Below are positions 47,560 through 56,830 of a DNA stretch of 57,263 nt, piece by piece; position 1 is the first letter of the stretch, and every line of letters begins with the position of its first letter. Under the pieces are notes generated by a model. The model worked only from the letters and a program-made list of their open reading frames with translations. It ran no database searches and was not told the DNA's origin. The stretch comes from a bacterium (lineage in GTDB: Bacteria > Patescibacteriota > Minisyncoccia > UBA6257 > JAUSGH01). The stretch spans positions 1-57,263 of the forward strand of contig JAUSGH010000004.1 in the NCBI GenBank assembly GCA_030649055.1. Direction: 5' to 3'. The position numbers and the translations under genes were made by a program.

Positions 47560-48508
47560 AACCATCGGATTCGCGGCGTTATTTCTCACGCTTATATTTT
47601 GGGGACACACAAAAAGCGCTTTACAAGAAAGCGTTGAATCGGCGCCGGAGCGCATCACCCTCGGAAGCGTTGTAAGCGTGACGAATCCGGACGCGAGCGT
47701 CGCGCCGTTCACAATGCCACAGATTTCCGACGCTGTCGTTGGACAGCCGGCGACACAGCCGGTATCCGGGCCGCCGCGCGAGACTTCCATCGACAGTGCC
47801 GTAGCCGCATTTGCCGGTACCGTTGTAAATCTTGAAAACCAAAGCGTGCTATGGGAGCGCCGCCCACTACAGCGGCATCCGCTGGCATCGCTCACCAAAC
47901 TCATGACCGGCGTCGTGGCGCTTGAAAACATCGGTATGGAAAAAACGATTACGATCACGGACGAAGACGTGCGCGCGGAAGGGGATGCGGCGGGGCTTAA
48001 AGCCGGCGAAACATTCTCGGTGCGCGATCTCGTAGCCGCCATGATACTCTCCTCTTCAAACGACGCGGCGGACGCCTTGGCGCGCTTCTATGGAACAAGC
48101 CTCTTTGTGAACGCGATGCAGCAAAAGGCAAATGATATCGGAATGACCAATACGAGTTTTTTTGACCCAAGCGGCCTCTCGTCGCTGAACCAAAGCACCG
48201 CTGAAAACGTCGCGAGCCTCGTCCGCTACATCCGCGAATATTATCCGGAAATTTTCACATTGAGTAGAAGCAAAGAACAGACTATACTGGAACAAACTGC
48301 AAAAACGCCGCGCGTCATAAAAAGTATCAATGAGTTCGCGGGGGATCCGCAATTTCTGGGAGGAAAAACCGGCTATACGCCGGAAGCCCACGGCAACCTT
48401 GTTTCGCTGTTTAGCGCCGGTGAAAAAACACTCCTAATCATCGTACTGGGCACCGATGACCGGTTTGGAGAAACGCGCGCTCTGGGCAAATGGGCAAAGG
48501 AGCAATAA
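47552..48508 (+). CDS. dacA: D-alanyl-D-alanine carboxypeptidase (PBP5/S11 family)
   Basis: It trims the terminal D-Ala from peptidoglycan stems outside the membrane. It has 318 residues and an N-terminal helix (TIGFAALFLTLIFWG). The penicillin-binding motifs are SxxK at S113-K116 (LASLTKLM), SxN at 168-170 (SSSNDAAD) and KTG (GGKTGYTPEA). It lacks the long C-terminal domain of E. coli PBP5. The start overlaps the scpB stop and it is followed 8 bases later by mraY. Confidence 0.92.
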   Translation: MNKTIGFAALFLTLIFWGHTKSALQESVESAPERITLGSVVSVTNPDASVAPFTMPQISDAVVGQPATQPVSGPPRETSIDSAVAAFAGTVVNLENQSVLWERRPLQRHPLASLTKLMTGVVALENIGMEKTITITDEDVRAEGDAAGLKAGETFSVRDLVAAMILSSSNDAADALARFYGTSLFVNAMQQKANDIGMTNTSFFDPSGLSSLNQSTAENVASLVRYIREYYPEIFTLSRSKEQTILEQTAKTPRVIKSINEFAGDPQFLGGKTGYTPEAHGNLVSLFSAGEKTLLIIVLGTDDRFGETRALGKWAKEQ

Positions 48509-48516
48509 TCTGACCT

Positions 48517-49575
48517 ATGATAGAAACACCCGCAATTTTTGAAGCACTACGCGTACTCGCCGTGGCAACGCTTTCGTTTATGATTGCGTTCTTCATCGCG
48601 CCACTGGTCACCAAGGTCATTTGTCGCCTTGGATTTCGAAAACAAATCCGTAGCGCCGAAGAAGCTCCGGTATACGCGCGATTACACGAGAAAAAAGCGG
48701 GAACGCCGACAATGGGCGGCGTCATCATCTGGCTGACCGTTGTGATTGTCGCGGTCGGTTTCTACGCTCTGGACGGGTTATTTGACGGCATGTTCACGAA
48801 GTTGAATTTCATTGACCGAGCAGAAACGTATCTGCCGCTCGCGGCAATGCTTATCGCGGCATTGTTCGGGCTCGCGGACGATTTACTCGGCGTCCTGCGC
48901 GTGGGCCCATCCGGCGGTGGACTGAAGGTGCGCCACAAACTCATCATGTATTCGGTCGTCGCCCTCTTAGGCGCCTTATGGTTTTACTACCGTCTTGATT
49001 GGGACGTTCTGCAAATTCCTTTTTATGGCGCGGTGGCGGTAAATTGGTGGTATATCCCGATTTTTATGTTCATCATTATCGCAAGCGCGTTTTCCGCGAA
49101 TGAAACCGATGGATTGGACGGTCTTGCGGGCGGCGTTATGCTTTTTGCGTTTCTTGCGCTCACCGCGGTCGCGTTCATACTCGGCAGATTTCATCTTGCG
49201 ACATTCTCCGGCGCTATCGTGGGAGCACTGCTCGCGTTTTTATGGTTTAACATCTACCCCGCGCGCTTTTTTATGGGTGATACGGGCTCAATGTCACTGG
49301 GCATCACCATGGGCGTCATTGCGATGCTCACTAATACCGCCCTGTATCTTCCGTTATTCGCCCCGATCCTTGTTCTTGAATCACTTTCGGTCATCGTTCA
49401 GCTCGGGAGTAAGGCGCTCTTGAAGAAAAAAGTGTTTATTTCCACGCCGATCCACCACCACTTTGAGGCGATCGGTTGGCCGGAGACGCAAGTGACTATG
49501 CGCTTCTGGATTATTTCCGCCGTCGGCTGCGCGCTGGGGCTTGCGCTATTTTTTGTCAGCCGGCTTGCATTATAA
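48517..49575 (+). CDS. mraY: Phospho-N-acetylmuramoyl-pentapeptide transferase
   Basis: It transfers phospho-MurNAc-pentapeptide to undecaprenyl phosphate, the first membrane step of wall synthesis. It has 352 residues and about ten TM helices. Catalytic regions are FGLADDLLGV, FSANETDGLDGLAGG and FMGDTGSMSLG, with the substrate loop STPIHHHFEAIGWPE. The NET form instead of NLT in the middle motif is a small change. The gene order scpB-dacA-mraY is unusual compared with classical dcw clusters. Confidence 0.94.
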   Translation: MIETPAIFEALRVLAVATLSFMIAFFIAPLVTKVICRLGFRKQIRSAEEAPVYARLHEKKAGTPTMGGVIIWLTVVIVAVGFYALDGLFDGMFTKLNFIDRAETYLPLAAMLIAALFGLADDLLGVLRVGPSGGGLKVRHKLIMYSVVALLGALWFYYRLDWDVLQIPFYGAVAVNWWYIPIFMFIIIASAFSANETDGLDGLAGGVMLFAFLALTAVAFILGRFHLATFSGAIVGALLAFLWFNIYPARFFMGDTGSMSLGITMGVIAMLTNTALYLPLFAPILVLESLSVIVQLGSKALLKKKVFISTPIHHHFEAIGWPETQVTMRFWIISAVGCALGLALFFVSRLAL

Positions 49576-49598
49576 GTTGCTAACAAAACATATGACAT

Positions 49599-50129
49599 AT
49601 GCGTGAACGTCCCGAGTCAGCAGAGAAAAATTTCGAAAGCCTCCGCCGGGAACTTTTTGGTCGTATTCAAGAAGAACTGAAGCACGAAGAGCCCGCTGAT
49701 GAGGTTGATCTTTTTATTGATATCATTGCGCTGCTCAACGAGGATCCGGCAACCGTTTGGAGGCCGATGGAGGAACTGAAATTGGACACCGAGCAAGCGC
49801 GCCGCAGGAATTTCCACGCGGTACTGTGGTACAATTGCGACATTCAATTCAATTGGCTTAAGCAAAAAACAACAAACACACAAAAGGGGGGGAGGCGGAA
49901 GGTTGAGCGGTTCAGTGTGGACATTATCAAAGATAACGAAATCGTGATGGCGCTCAAACTCGAACGCAATGTAGACGGAGAGTTACGGCACTTCACGGAA
50001 TCGTTTCATGGCGCGACAAGCGACTTTGACACAACCGAAGGAAAAATCATCGGCAAAGCCAAAACCCATCAAAAGCTTCAGGAAGAAATAGAGAAGATTC
50101 TCGAACAAGTAGAGAAATACTGGGATTAA
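49599..50129 (+). CDS. Hypothetical charged protein within the wall-synthesis block
   Basis: It has 176 residues and no family is recognised. It is strongly charged, with an N-terminal helical part (ESAEKNFESLRRELFGRIQEEL), a middle beta-like part (ERFSVDIIKDNEIVMALKLERN) and a C-terminal helix (KLQEEIEKILEQVEKYW). There is no signal peptide or TM helix, so it is probably cytoplasmic. The codon use and its position in a same-strand gene run support it as real. Confidence 0.6.
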   Translation: MRERPESAEKNFESLRRELFGRIQEELKHEEPADEVDLFIDIIALLNEDPATVWRPMEELKLDTEQARRRNFHAVLWYNCDIQFNWLKQKTTNTQKGGRRKVERFSVDIIKDNEIVMALKLERNVDGELRHFTESFHGATSDFDTTEGKIIGKAKTHQKLQEEIEKILEQVEKYWD

Positions 50130-50191
50130 GTCCGGCGCGTCAGTATTTGGGGAAAAGTAATGCTATAATACCTATATAGTGGGTGGAATTT

Positions 50192-51685
50192 ATGCTGCTC
50201 ATCCGCAATGCCAACATCATCGACGGGACAGGTAAGCCTTCATACAAAGGCGATATTTTTGTCGCGGGCGATAAAGTTTCCGCTATCGGCGCGTTTCCGA
50301 ACAAAAAAGCCGACGTGGTGATTGATGCCTTGGGGCTCACCGTCACCCCAGGTTTTATTGACGTCAATAACGATTCAGACCATCATTTAGCGCTCTTAAC
50401 GCACCCTTCGCAGGACGATTTCTTAAAACAGGGGATTACCACCATCATCGGCGGACATTGCGGCTCCTCACTCGCCCCGCTCCTCTACGGCTCGCTGGAA
50501 TCCATCCGCAAGTGGGCAAATCCGGACCTCATAAACGTCAACTGGCATTGGGTGTCGGAATTTTTCCGCACCATTGAAAAACAGGGAATCGGAGTGAACT
50601 TTGGCACGCTTGTCGGACACTCCACTATCCGTCGTGCGATTATCGGCGAAGACCACCGCGACTTAACCGATAAAGAATTGAACGTTGCCGAACATGTTGT
50701 TGAACGCTCCTTAAAGGAAGGCGCGCTCGGCCTTTCAACAGGATTGGGCTATGCCCACGCGGTATTGACGCCATACGCGGAAATCCGCGCGCTCGTAAAA
50801 ATAGTCGCTCGCTACAACGGGGTCTACAGCACGCATCTCCGGGACGAACAATCGGGCGTGGAGGCATCGGTTGCGGAAACAATACGGCTGGCAGAGGAAA
50901 CAAAAGCGCGGACGCTCATCAGCCACCTGCGTCCGCTCATCGGCTTTGAACCGCAGGTTGCCCGCGCGGTAAAAACCATCCATGCGCTTCCCGACACCGT
51001 AGATCTTCATTTTGATCTGTATCCGTTCGGAACGAGTTATGTGCCCGTATACACTTTGCTTCCGGCATGGGCGAAACGCGGGAATCTTGAATCTATGCTC
51101 GGCACCGTAAATGCCGCAATGCACCGCGGCAAACTGCGGGAGGGGCTTGTTCCTGTGGCGCTGGAGCATATTGTTATCGCGAAATCACCCGGCAGCGATT
51201 ACCTCGTCGGGAAAACACTCGGAGGTTTCGCGGCGTCCCGAGAAATGGACGTACGCGACGCGCTATTTGAACTCATGACGATGACACGCATGCGCGCTGT
51301 AGTGCTCATTGATAACATCAACAAGGGCATCGCGGAACGTATGGTGTTTGAACCGCGCGCCTTTGTCGCGACGAACAGTGCGAGCCTTCCACCGGGAAAC
51401 AGCGCATTGGAGCCGGAGCGCGCGAAGGAAACCTTCACGAGATTCCTTGAGCTTGCGCGCATTATGCCTCCATCGCTTTTTGAGCGAGCCATCGAAAAAA
51501 TCACCGCGATTCCGGCAAAAACATTCCGCCTTACCGGCCGCGGCATTATCAAACAGGGAAGTTACGCGGATCTCGTCTGCCTTGACGGCGCGAACGTTGC
51601 GCATACCATCCTGAACGGCCGACTGGCGGTAAAAGACGGCGCGGTAACCCCCGCGCTTCTTGGCCGCGTTCTCCGCCGCGGCTAG
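50192..51685 (+). CDS. D-aminoacylase-like amidohydrolase with altered metal site
   Basis: It has 497 residues: TIM-barrel amidohydrolase plus small beta domain (LLIRNANIIDGTGKP start, GSYADLVCLD end). Compared with D-aminoacylase, the first-site ligands are kept: C90 (GGHCGSSLAP), H215 (STHLRDE) and H245 (ISHLRP). The HxH pair after PGFIDV is replaced by NND (59-61), and the catalytic Asp of the usual SDG is replaced by N395 in VATNSASLPP. Activity may be altered or lost. GGGTGG-like sequence and TATAAT precede the start. The place between mraY and ftsW suggests a D-amino-acid or wall-peptide link (inference). Confidence 0.8.
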   Translation: MLLIRNANIIDGTGKPSYKGDIFVAGDKVSAIGAFPNKKADVVIDALGLTVTPGFIDVNNDSDHHLALLTHPSQDDFLKQGITTIIGGHCGSSLAPLLYGSLESIRKWANPDLINVNWHWVSEFFRTIEKQGIGVNFGTLVGHSTIRRAIIGEDHRDLTDKELNVAEHVVERSLKEGALGLSTGLGYAHAVLTPYAEIRALVKIVARYNGVYSTHLRDEQSGVEASVAETIRLAEETKARTLISHLRPLIGFEPQVARAVKTIHALPDTVDLHFDLYPFGTSYVPVYTLLPAWAKRGNLESMLGTVNAAMHRGKLREGLVPVALEHIVIAKSPGSDYLVGKTLGGFAASREMDVRDALFELMTMTRMRAVVLIDNINKGIAERMVFEPRAFVATNSASLPPGNSALEPERAKETFTRFLELARIMPPSLFERAIEKITAIPAKTFRLTGRGIIKQGSYADLVCLDGANVAHTILNGRLAVKDGAVTPALLGRVLRRG

Positions 51686-51737
51686 CATTTTTTCATCAAT
51701 TAGAAATTAGGCATTAGAAATTTAAAATTGTGTACCC

Positions 51738-52853
51738 ATGCCTCCCTCCGCCCTCACATATCGCGACGAACGCCGACCGGATTACATTGTTATTTTTTGC
51801 GCCGCGTTCCTTATCGCGTTCGGCGTCATCATGCTCTCCAGCGCTTCTTCGGATCTGGGAAAAACGCGCTTCGGCGACAGTTACTACTATGTCAAACACC
51901 AACTGCTGTTCGGGTTGACGCTCGGACTGGTCGGTTTTTTTGCCGCCGCCAAAACATACTATGGGCTATATCAGCGCGCCGCCCTACCGCTGTTCATTCT
52001 GTCCGTTATCGGCATTTTGCTGATTTTTACGCCACTGGGTTTCCGCGCAGGAGGCGCGGAGCGCTGGATAAACGTGGGTCCAATCACGGTGCAACCCGCG
52101 GAGATATTGAAATTAACTCTCGTTATTTATATTGCAGCATGGCTCGGCGGTGACGCTCGTCGCCCAAGGACGCTTTGGGGCGGTCTTGTGCCGTTCCTCG
52201 CGGTGTTGGGACTCCTTGGGACAATACTGCTCGCGCAGTCCACGACAAGCGCGTTTGTACTGCTCGCGGCAACCGCGAGCGTGATGTATTTCGCGAGCGG
52301 CGCGCGTGCCATATATCTGCTGCTCACCGCGGTCCTCGGCATCGGCACCATTGTCATCGTGAGTTATTTTTCTCCATACCGATGGAGCCGCATCATGGCA
52401 TATGTGAATCCCGAGGCGAACCTAGAGGATGCGGGCTACCACGGAAATCAGGCGCGCATCGCGATCGGCTCCGGGGGATTATGGGGCGTTGGGTTGGGCG
52501 AGTCAACCACAAAAATGAAATACCTCCCTGAACCGATCGGCGACTCGGTATTCGCGGTCATCGCCGAGGAGCTCGGTTTTGTCGGAAGCGCGACCGTGGC
52601 GTTGCTCTTCGGCACACTAAGCATGCGGACACTGCTCCTTTCGCGCAGATTGCAGAATCGTTTCGGTCAACTCCTGCTCATCGGATTCGGCACCATCATC
52701 GGACTCCAGGCGTTTGTAAATATCGGCGCCATTTCAGGGCTTATACCGTTAACCGGAATGCCGCTGCCGTTCGTGAGTTACGGAGGGACCGGCATTGTGG
52801 TATTTTTAACGATGATCGGCGTCATCACGAATATCTCAACGTACACAAATTAA
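51738..52853 (+). CDS. ftsW: SEDS peptidoglycan polymerase FtsW
   Basis: This membrane glycosyltransferase polymerises lipid II at the septum. It has 371 residues and ten TM helices. Family marks are FRAGGAERWINVGPITVQPAE, GVGLGESTTKMKYLPEPIGDS, FAVIAEELGF and GMPLPFVSYGGTGIV. It is next to murG, which favours FtsW over RodA, though sequence alone does not separate them. Upstream there is a short AATTAGAAATTAG repeat stretch. Confidence 0.9.
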   Translation: MPPSALTYRDERRPDYIVIFCAAFLIAFGVIMLSSASSDLGKTRFGDSYYYVKHQLLFGLTLGLVGFFAAAKTYYGLYQRAALPLFILSVIGILLIFTPLGFRAGGAERWINVGPITVQPAEILKLTLVIYIAAWLGGDARRPRTLWGGLVPFLAVLGLLGTILLAQSTTSAFVLLAATASVMYFASGARAIYLLLTAVLGIGTIVIVSYFSPYRWSRIMAYVNPEANLEDAGYHGNQARIAIGSGGLWGVGLGESTTKMKYLPEPIGDSVFAVIAEELGFVGSATVALLFGTLSMRTLLLSRRLQNRFGQLLLIGFGTIIGLQAFVNIGAISGLIPLTGMPLPFVSYGGTGIVVFLTMIGVITNISTYTN

Positions 52854-52862
52854 CATAATTAT

Positions 52863-52883
52863 TGCCTGAGTATATCGAAGGCA
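52863..52883. repeat. PELVEG-type repeat before murG
   Basis: TGCCTGAGTATATCGAAGGCA matches CCTGAG..TCGAAGG of the family with a diverged centre. A frame through it (MPEYIEG) joins murG but was not used as its start. Confidence 0.65.
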
Positions 52884-52891
52884 TACATTTG

Positions 52892-54043
52892 ATGAAAAAA
52901 ATCCGAATACTCATAACCGGCGGGGGAAGCGGGGGACACATCTACCCTCTTATTGCCGTTATTGAGGAGCTAAAGAAACTCATCGAGGTAAGCGGCGCAA
53001 CGCTCGACGCCCGCTATTTTGGGAATCCGGGACACTATAGTCTGGAATTGCAGGGCATCGGTGTACGCGTAACTCGCGTGGCAGGGAGCAAGCTTCGCCG
53101 CTATTTTTCCTTCATGAACATCGTTGATTTCTTCAAGTTTGCATGGAGCATACCGCAGGCGCTCTGGAAAGTGTTCTGGTTCATGCCGGACGTTGCGTTT
53201 TCCAAGGGCGGTCCCGGGGCGATTGCCATCGTCAACGCCTGCGCCTTTTACCGTGTCCCGATTGTTATCCACGACTCCGACGCCGTTCCGGGGCTGACGA
53301 GTCGCGTCACCGCGCGCGTGGCAAAAATTATTGAACTCGCGTTTCCGTCCGGCGCGGAATATGTGAGCGCGTACGCGGAAAGAGTGAAAGCGCCGGGGAA
53401 TCCCGTCCGCTCCGCCATGCGACCGGAGGAAGCCCCGCAAAGCGGGGCGGCGCACGAAGCAAAACTGACGATGAAATTCGCTCCGGAGCTTCCACTACTC
53501 CTCGTCATCGGCGGATCGCAAGGAGCGGAAATCATCAATAACTTTATTCTGGAAAACCTACCCGCCATACTTTCGCGCTACCAAGTGCTTCACCAAGTGG
53601 GCGTGGATCTTTACGACGCGCACATCGCAACATACAACACGGTGACAAAACCACAACTGGAAGCGGAGCTCGCGCGGCGCTACCGAGTGGTGCCGTTTTT
53701 CGGAACAGACTTCCGTCAGGCGCTCACCGCGGCCGATCTTGTTATTTCGCGCGCCGGAGCCGGCGCTCTGTTTGAAATCGCCGCGTGGGGCAAACCGTCG
53801 CTCATCATCCCGTTGACGAACGCCGCATACGATCACCAGCGCGAAAACGCGTTTCAGTACCGCGAAGTCGGCGCGTGTCTTGTAATCGAAGAAGAAAATC
53901 TTATCGGCAACCTCGTGCTCGCCGAAATTGACGGATTATTCGCAAATCCCGAGCGATTGAAAAAAATGGCGATAAATGCTACAAAGTTCTATAAGCCCGA
54001 CGCCGCAACAAACATCGCGAAAGACATATTAAGTCTTCTGTAA
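52892..54043 (+). CDS. murG: UDP-GlcNAc:lipid I N-acetylglucosamine transferase
   Basis: It makes lipid II on the inner membrane face. It has 383 residues and a GT-B fold. The N-domain loop is LITGGGSGGHIYPLIAV and the second G-loop LVIGGSQGAEIINNF. The C-domain is VISRAGAGALFEIAAWGKPSLIIPL with AYDHQRENA. I chose ATG 52892 (MKKIRIL); the 10 codons before it are encoded by a dispersed repeat. With mraY and ftsW it completes the late wall steps. Confidence 0.93.
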   Translation: MKKIRILITGGGSGGHIYPLIAVIEELKKLIEVSGATLDARYFGNPGHYSLELQGIGVRVTRVAGSKLRRYFSFMNIVDFFKFAWSIPQALWKVFWFMPDVAFSKGGPGAIAIVNACAFYRVPIVIHDSDAVPGLTSRVTARVAKIIELAFPSGAEYVSAYAERVKAPGNPVRSAMRPEEAPQSGAAHEAKLTMKFAPELPLLLVIGGSQGAEIINNFILENLPAILSRYQVLHQVGVDLYDAHIATYNTVTKPQLEAELARRYRVVPFFGTDFRQALTAADLVISRAGAGALFEIAAWGKPSLIIPLTNAAYDHQRENAFQYREVGACLVIEEENLIGNLVLAEIDGLFANPERLKKMAINATKFYKPDAATNIAKDILSLL

Positions 54044-54049
54044 TTTATT

Positions 54050-54085
54050 AGTCTTATCAGTCCTATTGGTCCTGTACGTCTTATG
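54050..54085 (+). repeat. Four 9-bp tandem repeats ending in the gltX start codon
   Basis: AGTCTTATC, AGTCCTATT, GGTCCTGTA, CGTCTTATG are consecutive. The last unit supplies the ATG at 54083. Confidence 0.6.
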
Positions 54086-55504
54086 AGCCCTATCAGAGTC
54101 CGTATCGCCCCATCCCCAACGGGAAACCTCCACGTTGGCACCGCGCACACCGCGCTGTTTAATTGGCTTTTTAGCCGCCACGGCGGCGGCAAATTTATTT
54201 TACGGATTGAGGATACCGACCGTGATCGGTCAAAACCCGAATTTGAGACTAATATAATAGAAGGACTGCGCTGGCTTGGGATTACTTGGGATGAGGGACC
54301 GGATATCGGAGGGGGCTATGGTCCATATCGCCAAACCGAGCGGTTGGACATATACGAAAAATATCTCAACATCTTATTGGAAAAAGATCTCGCGTATTAT
54401 TGCGCGTGCACAAGCGAGGAGCTCGAGCTGGAGCGTTCCGCGATGTTGAAGCGTGGGGTTGCCCCAAAGTATAACGGCAAATGCCGCTCAAAAAACATAA
54501 AAACAGGCCCCGGCGTCATCCGCTTCAAAATCCCAGAACAGAAAATCACGTTCACCGACATCGTCCGCGGCGAACTTGCGTTTGACGGCGCGCTCATCGG
54601 CGATACCGTCATCGCGAAAAGCCTCCGTGAACCGCTGTATAATTTCGCCGTCGTCGTTGACGATGAACTGATGCGCATTTCTCACGTCATAAGAGGGGAA
54701 GAGCACATCGCCAACACCCCCCGCCAGCTCTTTATCCAGGAAGCTTTCGGTTTTGCCCGTCCGACGTACGCGCATTTGCCGTTGCTTTTAGACAAACAGC
54801 GCGCAAAACTCTCCAAACGCGCGGGCGCGACCGCCATAGATGACTACCGCAAAGAAGGGTATCTCCCCGGAACAATGCTCAACTTTTTAGCGCTGATGGG
54901 TTGGCATCCGAAAGACGACCGCGAAATCCTGAATATGGACGAAATCTCTTCCGCGTTCACGCTGGAGCGCGTACAAAAAGCCGGCGCCATTTTTGATGTT
55001 GAAAAATTACAGTGGTTAAACACGCAATACATCCGGCAGATGCCCGACGGGGAACTAGTGGGTCTGTTGGCCGCGCTCTATCCCGAATACGAAGAATTCC
55101 GGAAACGTTTTGCGCCGGAGGCGCAGAACGCCCTTACCGCGCTCGTCAAGGACCGTATGGGGACGCTCAAAGAATTTTTCACGCACGCGAAGCTGTTTCT
55201 CACTGCCGACGAGTATGAACCGGCGCTTCTTGTCTGGAAAAAATCAACTGGCGTTGTTGCGCGGGAGAATCTGACGCTGCTCCGAGAAGCAGTCGCGAAG
55301 ATTGACGGCGCGGAATTCCAAAAATCCCTGCTGGAATCAGTCATCGCGCCACTTGCCGCGAAGCACGGCAAAGGGGAAACGTTTTGGCCGCTCCGGGCGG
55401 CGCTCTCCGGCCGCGAAGCATCTCCCGGACCGTTGGAAATAATGTCGGTCATTGGTAAAAACGAATCACTCCGGCGCATTGACGCGGCAATTGAGAAACT
55501 ATGA
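54083..55504 (+). CDS. gltX: Glutamyl-tRNA synthetase
   Basis: It charges tRNA-Glu, and probably also tRNA-Gln if non-discriminating. It has 473 residues. The class I HIGH motif is in APSPTGNLHVGTAHTA (HVGT 17-20) and KMSKS appears as KLSKR (242-246). The C-terminal anticodon-binding part is complete. Two tRNA-Gln genes are in the window but no GlnRS or GatCAB, so the route to Gln-tRNA is open. The start codon lies in a tandem repeat. The stop overlaps the next gene by ATGA. Confidence 0.94.
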   Translation: MSPIRVRIAPSPTGNLHVGTAHTALFNWLFSRHGGGKFILRIEDTDRDRSKPEFETNIIEGLRWLGITWDEGPDIGGGYGPYRQTERLDIYEKYLNILLEKDLAYYCACTSEELELERSAMLKRGVAPKYNGKCRSKNIKTGPGVIRFKIPEQKITFTDIVRGELAFDGALIGDTVIAKSLREPLYNFAVVVDDELMRISHVIRGEEHIANTPRQLFIQEAFGFARPTYAHLPLLLDKQRAKLSKRAGATAIDDYRKEGYLPGTMLNFLALMGWHPKDDREILNMDEISSAFTLERVQKAGAIFDVEKLQWLNTQYIRQMPDGELVGLLAALYPEYEEFRKRFAPEAQNALTALVKDRMGTLKEFFTHAKLFLTADEYEPALLVWKKSTGVVARENLTLLREAVAKIDGAEFQKSLLESVIAPLAAKHGKGETFWPLRAALSGREASPGPLEIMSVIGKNESLRRIDAAIEKL

Positions 55505-56790
55505 AAATTGTAACGCTTCGACGAATAAAAATCTTATTGCCTGAGCTTGTCGAAGGCCTACCTTTAATACTTATCGGACTTATCGGGCTGATAAGTCCGA
55601 TTGCTGTTTTCGCCGCGACTCCGGCGGAACTTCAAATCGCCATCGAAGAAAAAAATAAGGCGCTGCAGGCCATATCGCTAGAAATCCAGTCAAAGCGGCA
55701 GGATCTTATCGAAACAGAAGAGCAAAGCAAGAGCTTGAGCCAGGAGCTGAACCGCATCACCGCCTCACTGAACAGAGTAAACCTGGGCATCCGATCAAGC
55801 GAACTCACCGTTGACAAGTTAGAGCTTGAAATCGGGGCGTTACAGAACGGCATCACGGACACCACCGCCGCGCGCGACAAAAAACAGACGGCGGTGCGGG
55901 ACATTTTTCGCGCCATACAACAAAAAGACGGGGAGAGCGCCTTGCTCTCGTTCCTTAAAAACCAGACACTTGCGGCGAGCTTGCTAGAGATCCAGACATT
56001 GCATTCATTAAACATTGGACTCGGAAGCGAGGCCACGGCACTTGCGGCGCTACAGTCGGATTTAGAGAGTAAGCTTGCGGCGCAAAACGACAAAAAACGT
56101 TCGGCGGAGGAGGAGCGGCAATCGCTCAAGGCAAAAAAGGCGAGCGCTGAAGAACAGAAAGGCGAGCGACAAACACTCCTCAAGGAGACAAAGAATCAGG
56201 AACGTCTGTATCAGCAGACCATCACCGCGCTGGAAGAGCGCCAACAGGTCATCTCCGACGACATTGAGTCTATTGAAACATTGCTACGCCAAAAAATTGA
56301 CCCATCTCTTTTGCCGACAAGTCGTCACGGCGTACTTGAACTTCCGGTCAAAGGAGGGCGCTTCAGCCAAAACTTCGGCGCTACGGCGTTTGCGCGGCAA
56401 GGAGGCTACCGCGGCAAGTTTCACAACGGCCTGGACATCGCGGCACCCATCGGCACGCCAATTTACGCGGCGGAAGATGGGACTGTCGCCGAAACCGGAA
56501 ACCAGGATAAGTTTTGCCCGAAAGGCGCCTATGGCCGCTATATTGTCATCAACCACACCAACAATCTGACAACGCTTTATGGACATCTTTCGTTAATTGA
56601 CCCGAGTATCGTGAAGGGTAAATCGGTAAAAAGAGGGGATGTTATCGGTTACGTCGGTAAAACCGGTTACGCCACCGGACCTCATTTGCACCTCACCGTC
56701 TATGCCAGCGCGACGTTTTATATGGGTAAAAGCCGTTCCTGCGGCCCAATGCCATACGGCGGATACCTGAACCCCGCGGACTACTTATAA
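55501..56790 (+). CDS. Murein hydrolase activator / M23 peptidase with coiled coil (EnvC-like)
   Basis: It has 429 residues. The signal peptide (1-39) is built from repeat DNA: LPELVEG from the dispersed repeat and LIGLIGLIS from a 12-bp-stem hairpin. Residues 40-265 are coiled coil (LQIAIEEKNKALQAISLE and onward). The LytM/M23 domain has H308 and D312 (FHNGLDIAAP), H362 (YGHLS), H395 and H397 (GPHLHLTV), so zinc ligands are complete and the enzyme should be active, unlike EnvC. FtsEX (2.3-4.0 kb) is the likely activator by analogy. The start overlaps the gltX stop. Confidence 0.9.
   Translation: MKIVTLRRIKILLPELVEGLPLILIGLIGLISPIAVFAATPAELQIAIEEKNKALQAISLEIQSKRQDLIETEEQSKSLSQELNRITASLNRVNLGIRSSELTVDKLELEIGALQNGITDTTAARDKKQTAVRDIFRAIQQKDGESALLSFLKNQTLAASLLEIQTLHSLNIGLGSEATALAALQSDLESKLAAQNDKKRSAEEERQSLKAKKASAEEQKGERQTLLKETKNQERLYQQTITALEERQQVISDDIESIETLLRQKIDPSLLPTSRHGVLELPVKGGRFSQNFGATAFARQGGYRGKFHNGLDIAAPIGTPIYAAEDGTVAETGNQDKFCPKGAYGRYIVINHTNNLTTLYGHLSLIDPSIVKGKSVKRGDVIGYVGKTGYATGPHLHLTVYASATFYMGKSRSCGPMPYGGYLNPADYL
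55539..55557. repeat. PELVEG-type repeat inside the M23 peptidase signal peptide
   Basis: GCCTGAGCTTGTCGAAGGC, in frame as PELVEG. The same core is at 28407-28423 and, reversed, at 13191-13208. Confidence 0.85.
55573..55601. repeat. 12-bp-stem palindrome in the M23 signal peptide
   Basis: ATCGGACTTATC (55573-55584) and GATAAGTCCGAT (55590-55601) pair perfectly around GGGCT. It encodes the hydrophobic core of the signal peptide. Confidence 0.85.
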
Positions 56791-56795
56791 ACAGT

Positions 56796-56830
56796 GCCAT
56801 TGTTGACAATGGCATGCGATGCGCTAGCAT
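56796..56830 (+). promoter_or_regulatory. Promoter with an operator-like dyad
   Basis: TTGACA (56803-56808), a 16-base spacer, then TAGCAT (56825-56830), 6 bases before ATG. The dyad GCCATTG-TTGA-CAATGGC (56796-56813) covers the -35 box and could bind a dimeric repressor or form a hairpin. Confidence 0.6.

Noticed and set aside
52862-52891. MurG start at an upstream codon giving MPEYIEGIHL
   Set aside because: These residues come from a dispersed repeat and are not part of MurG; MKKIRIL fits the family start.
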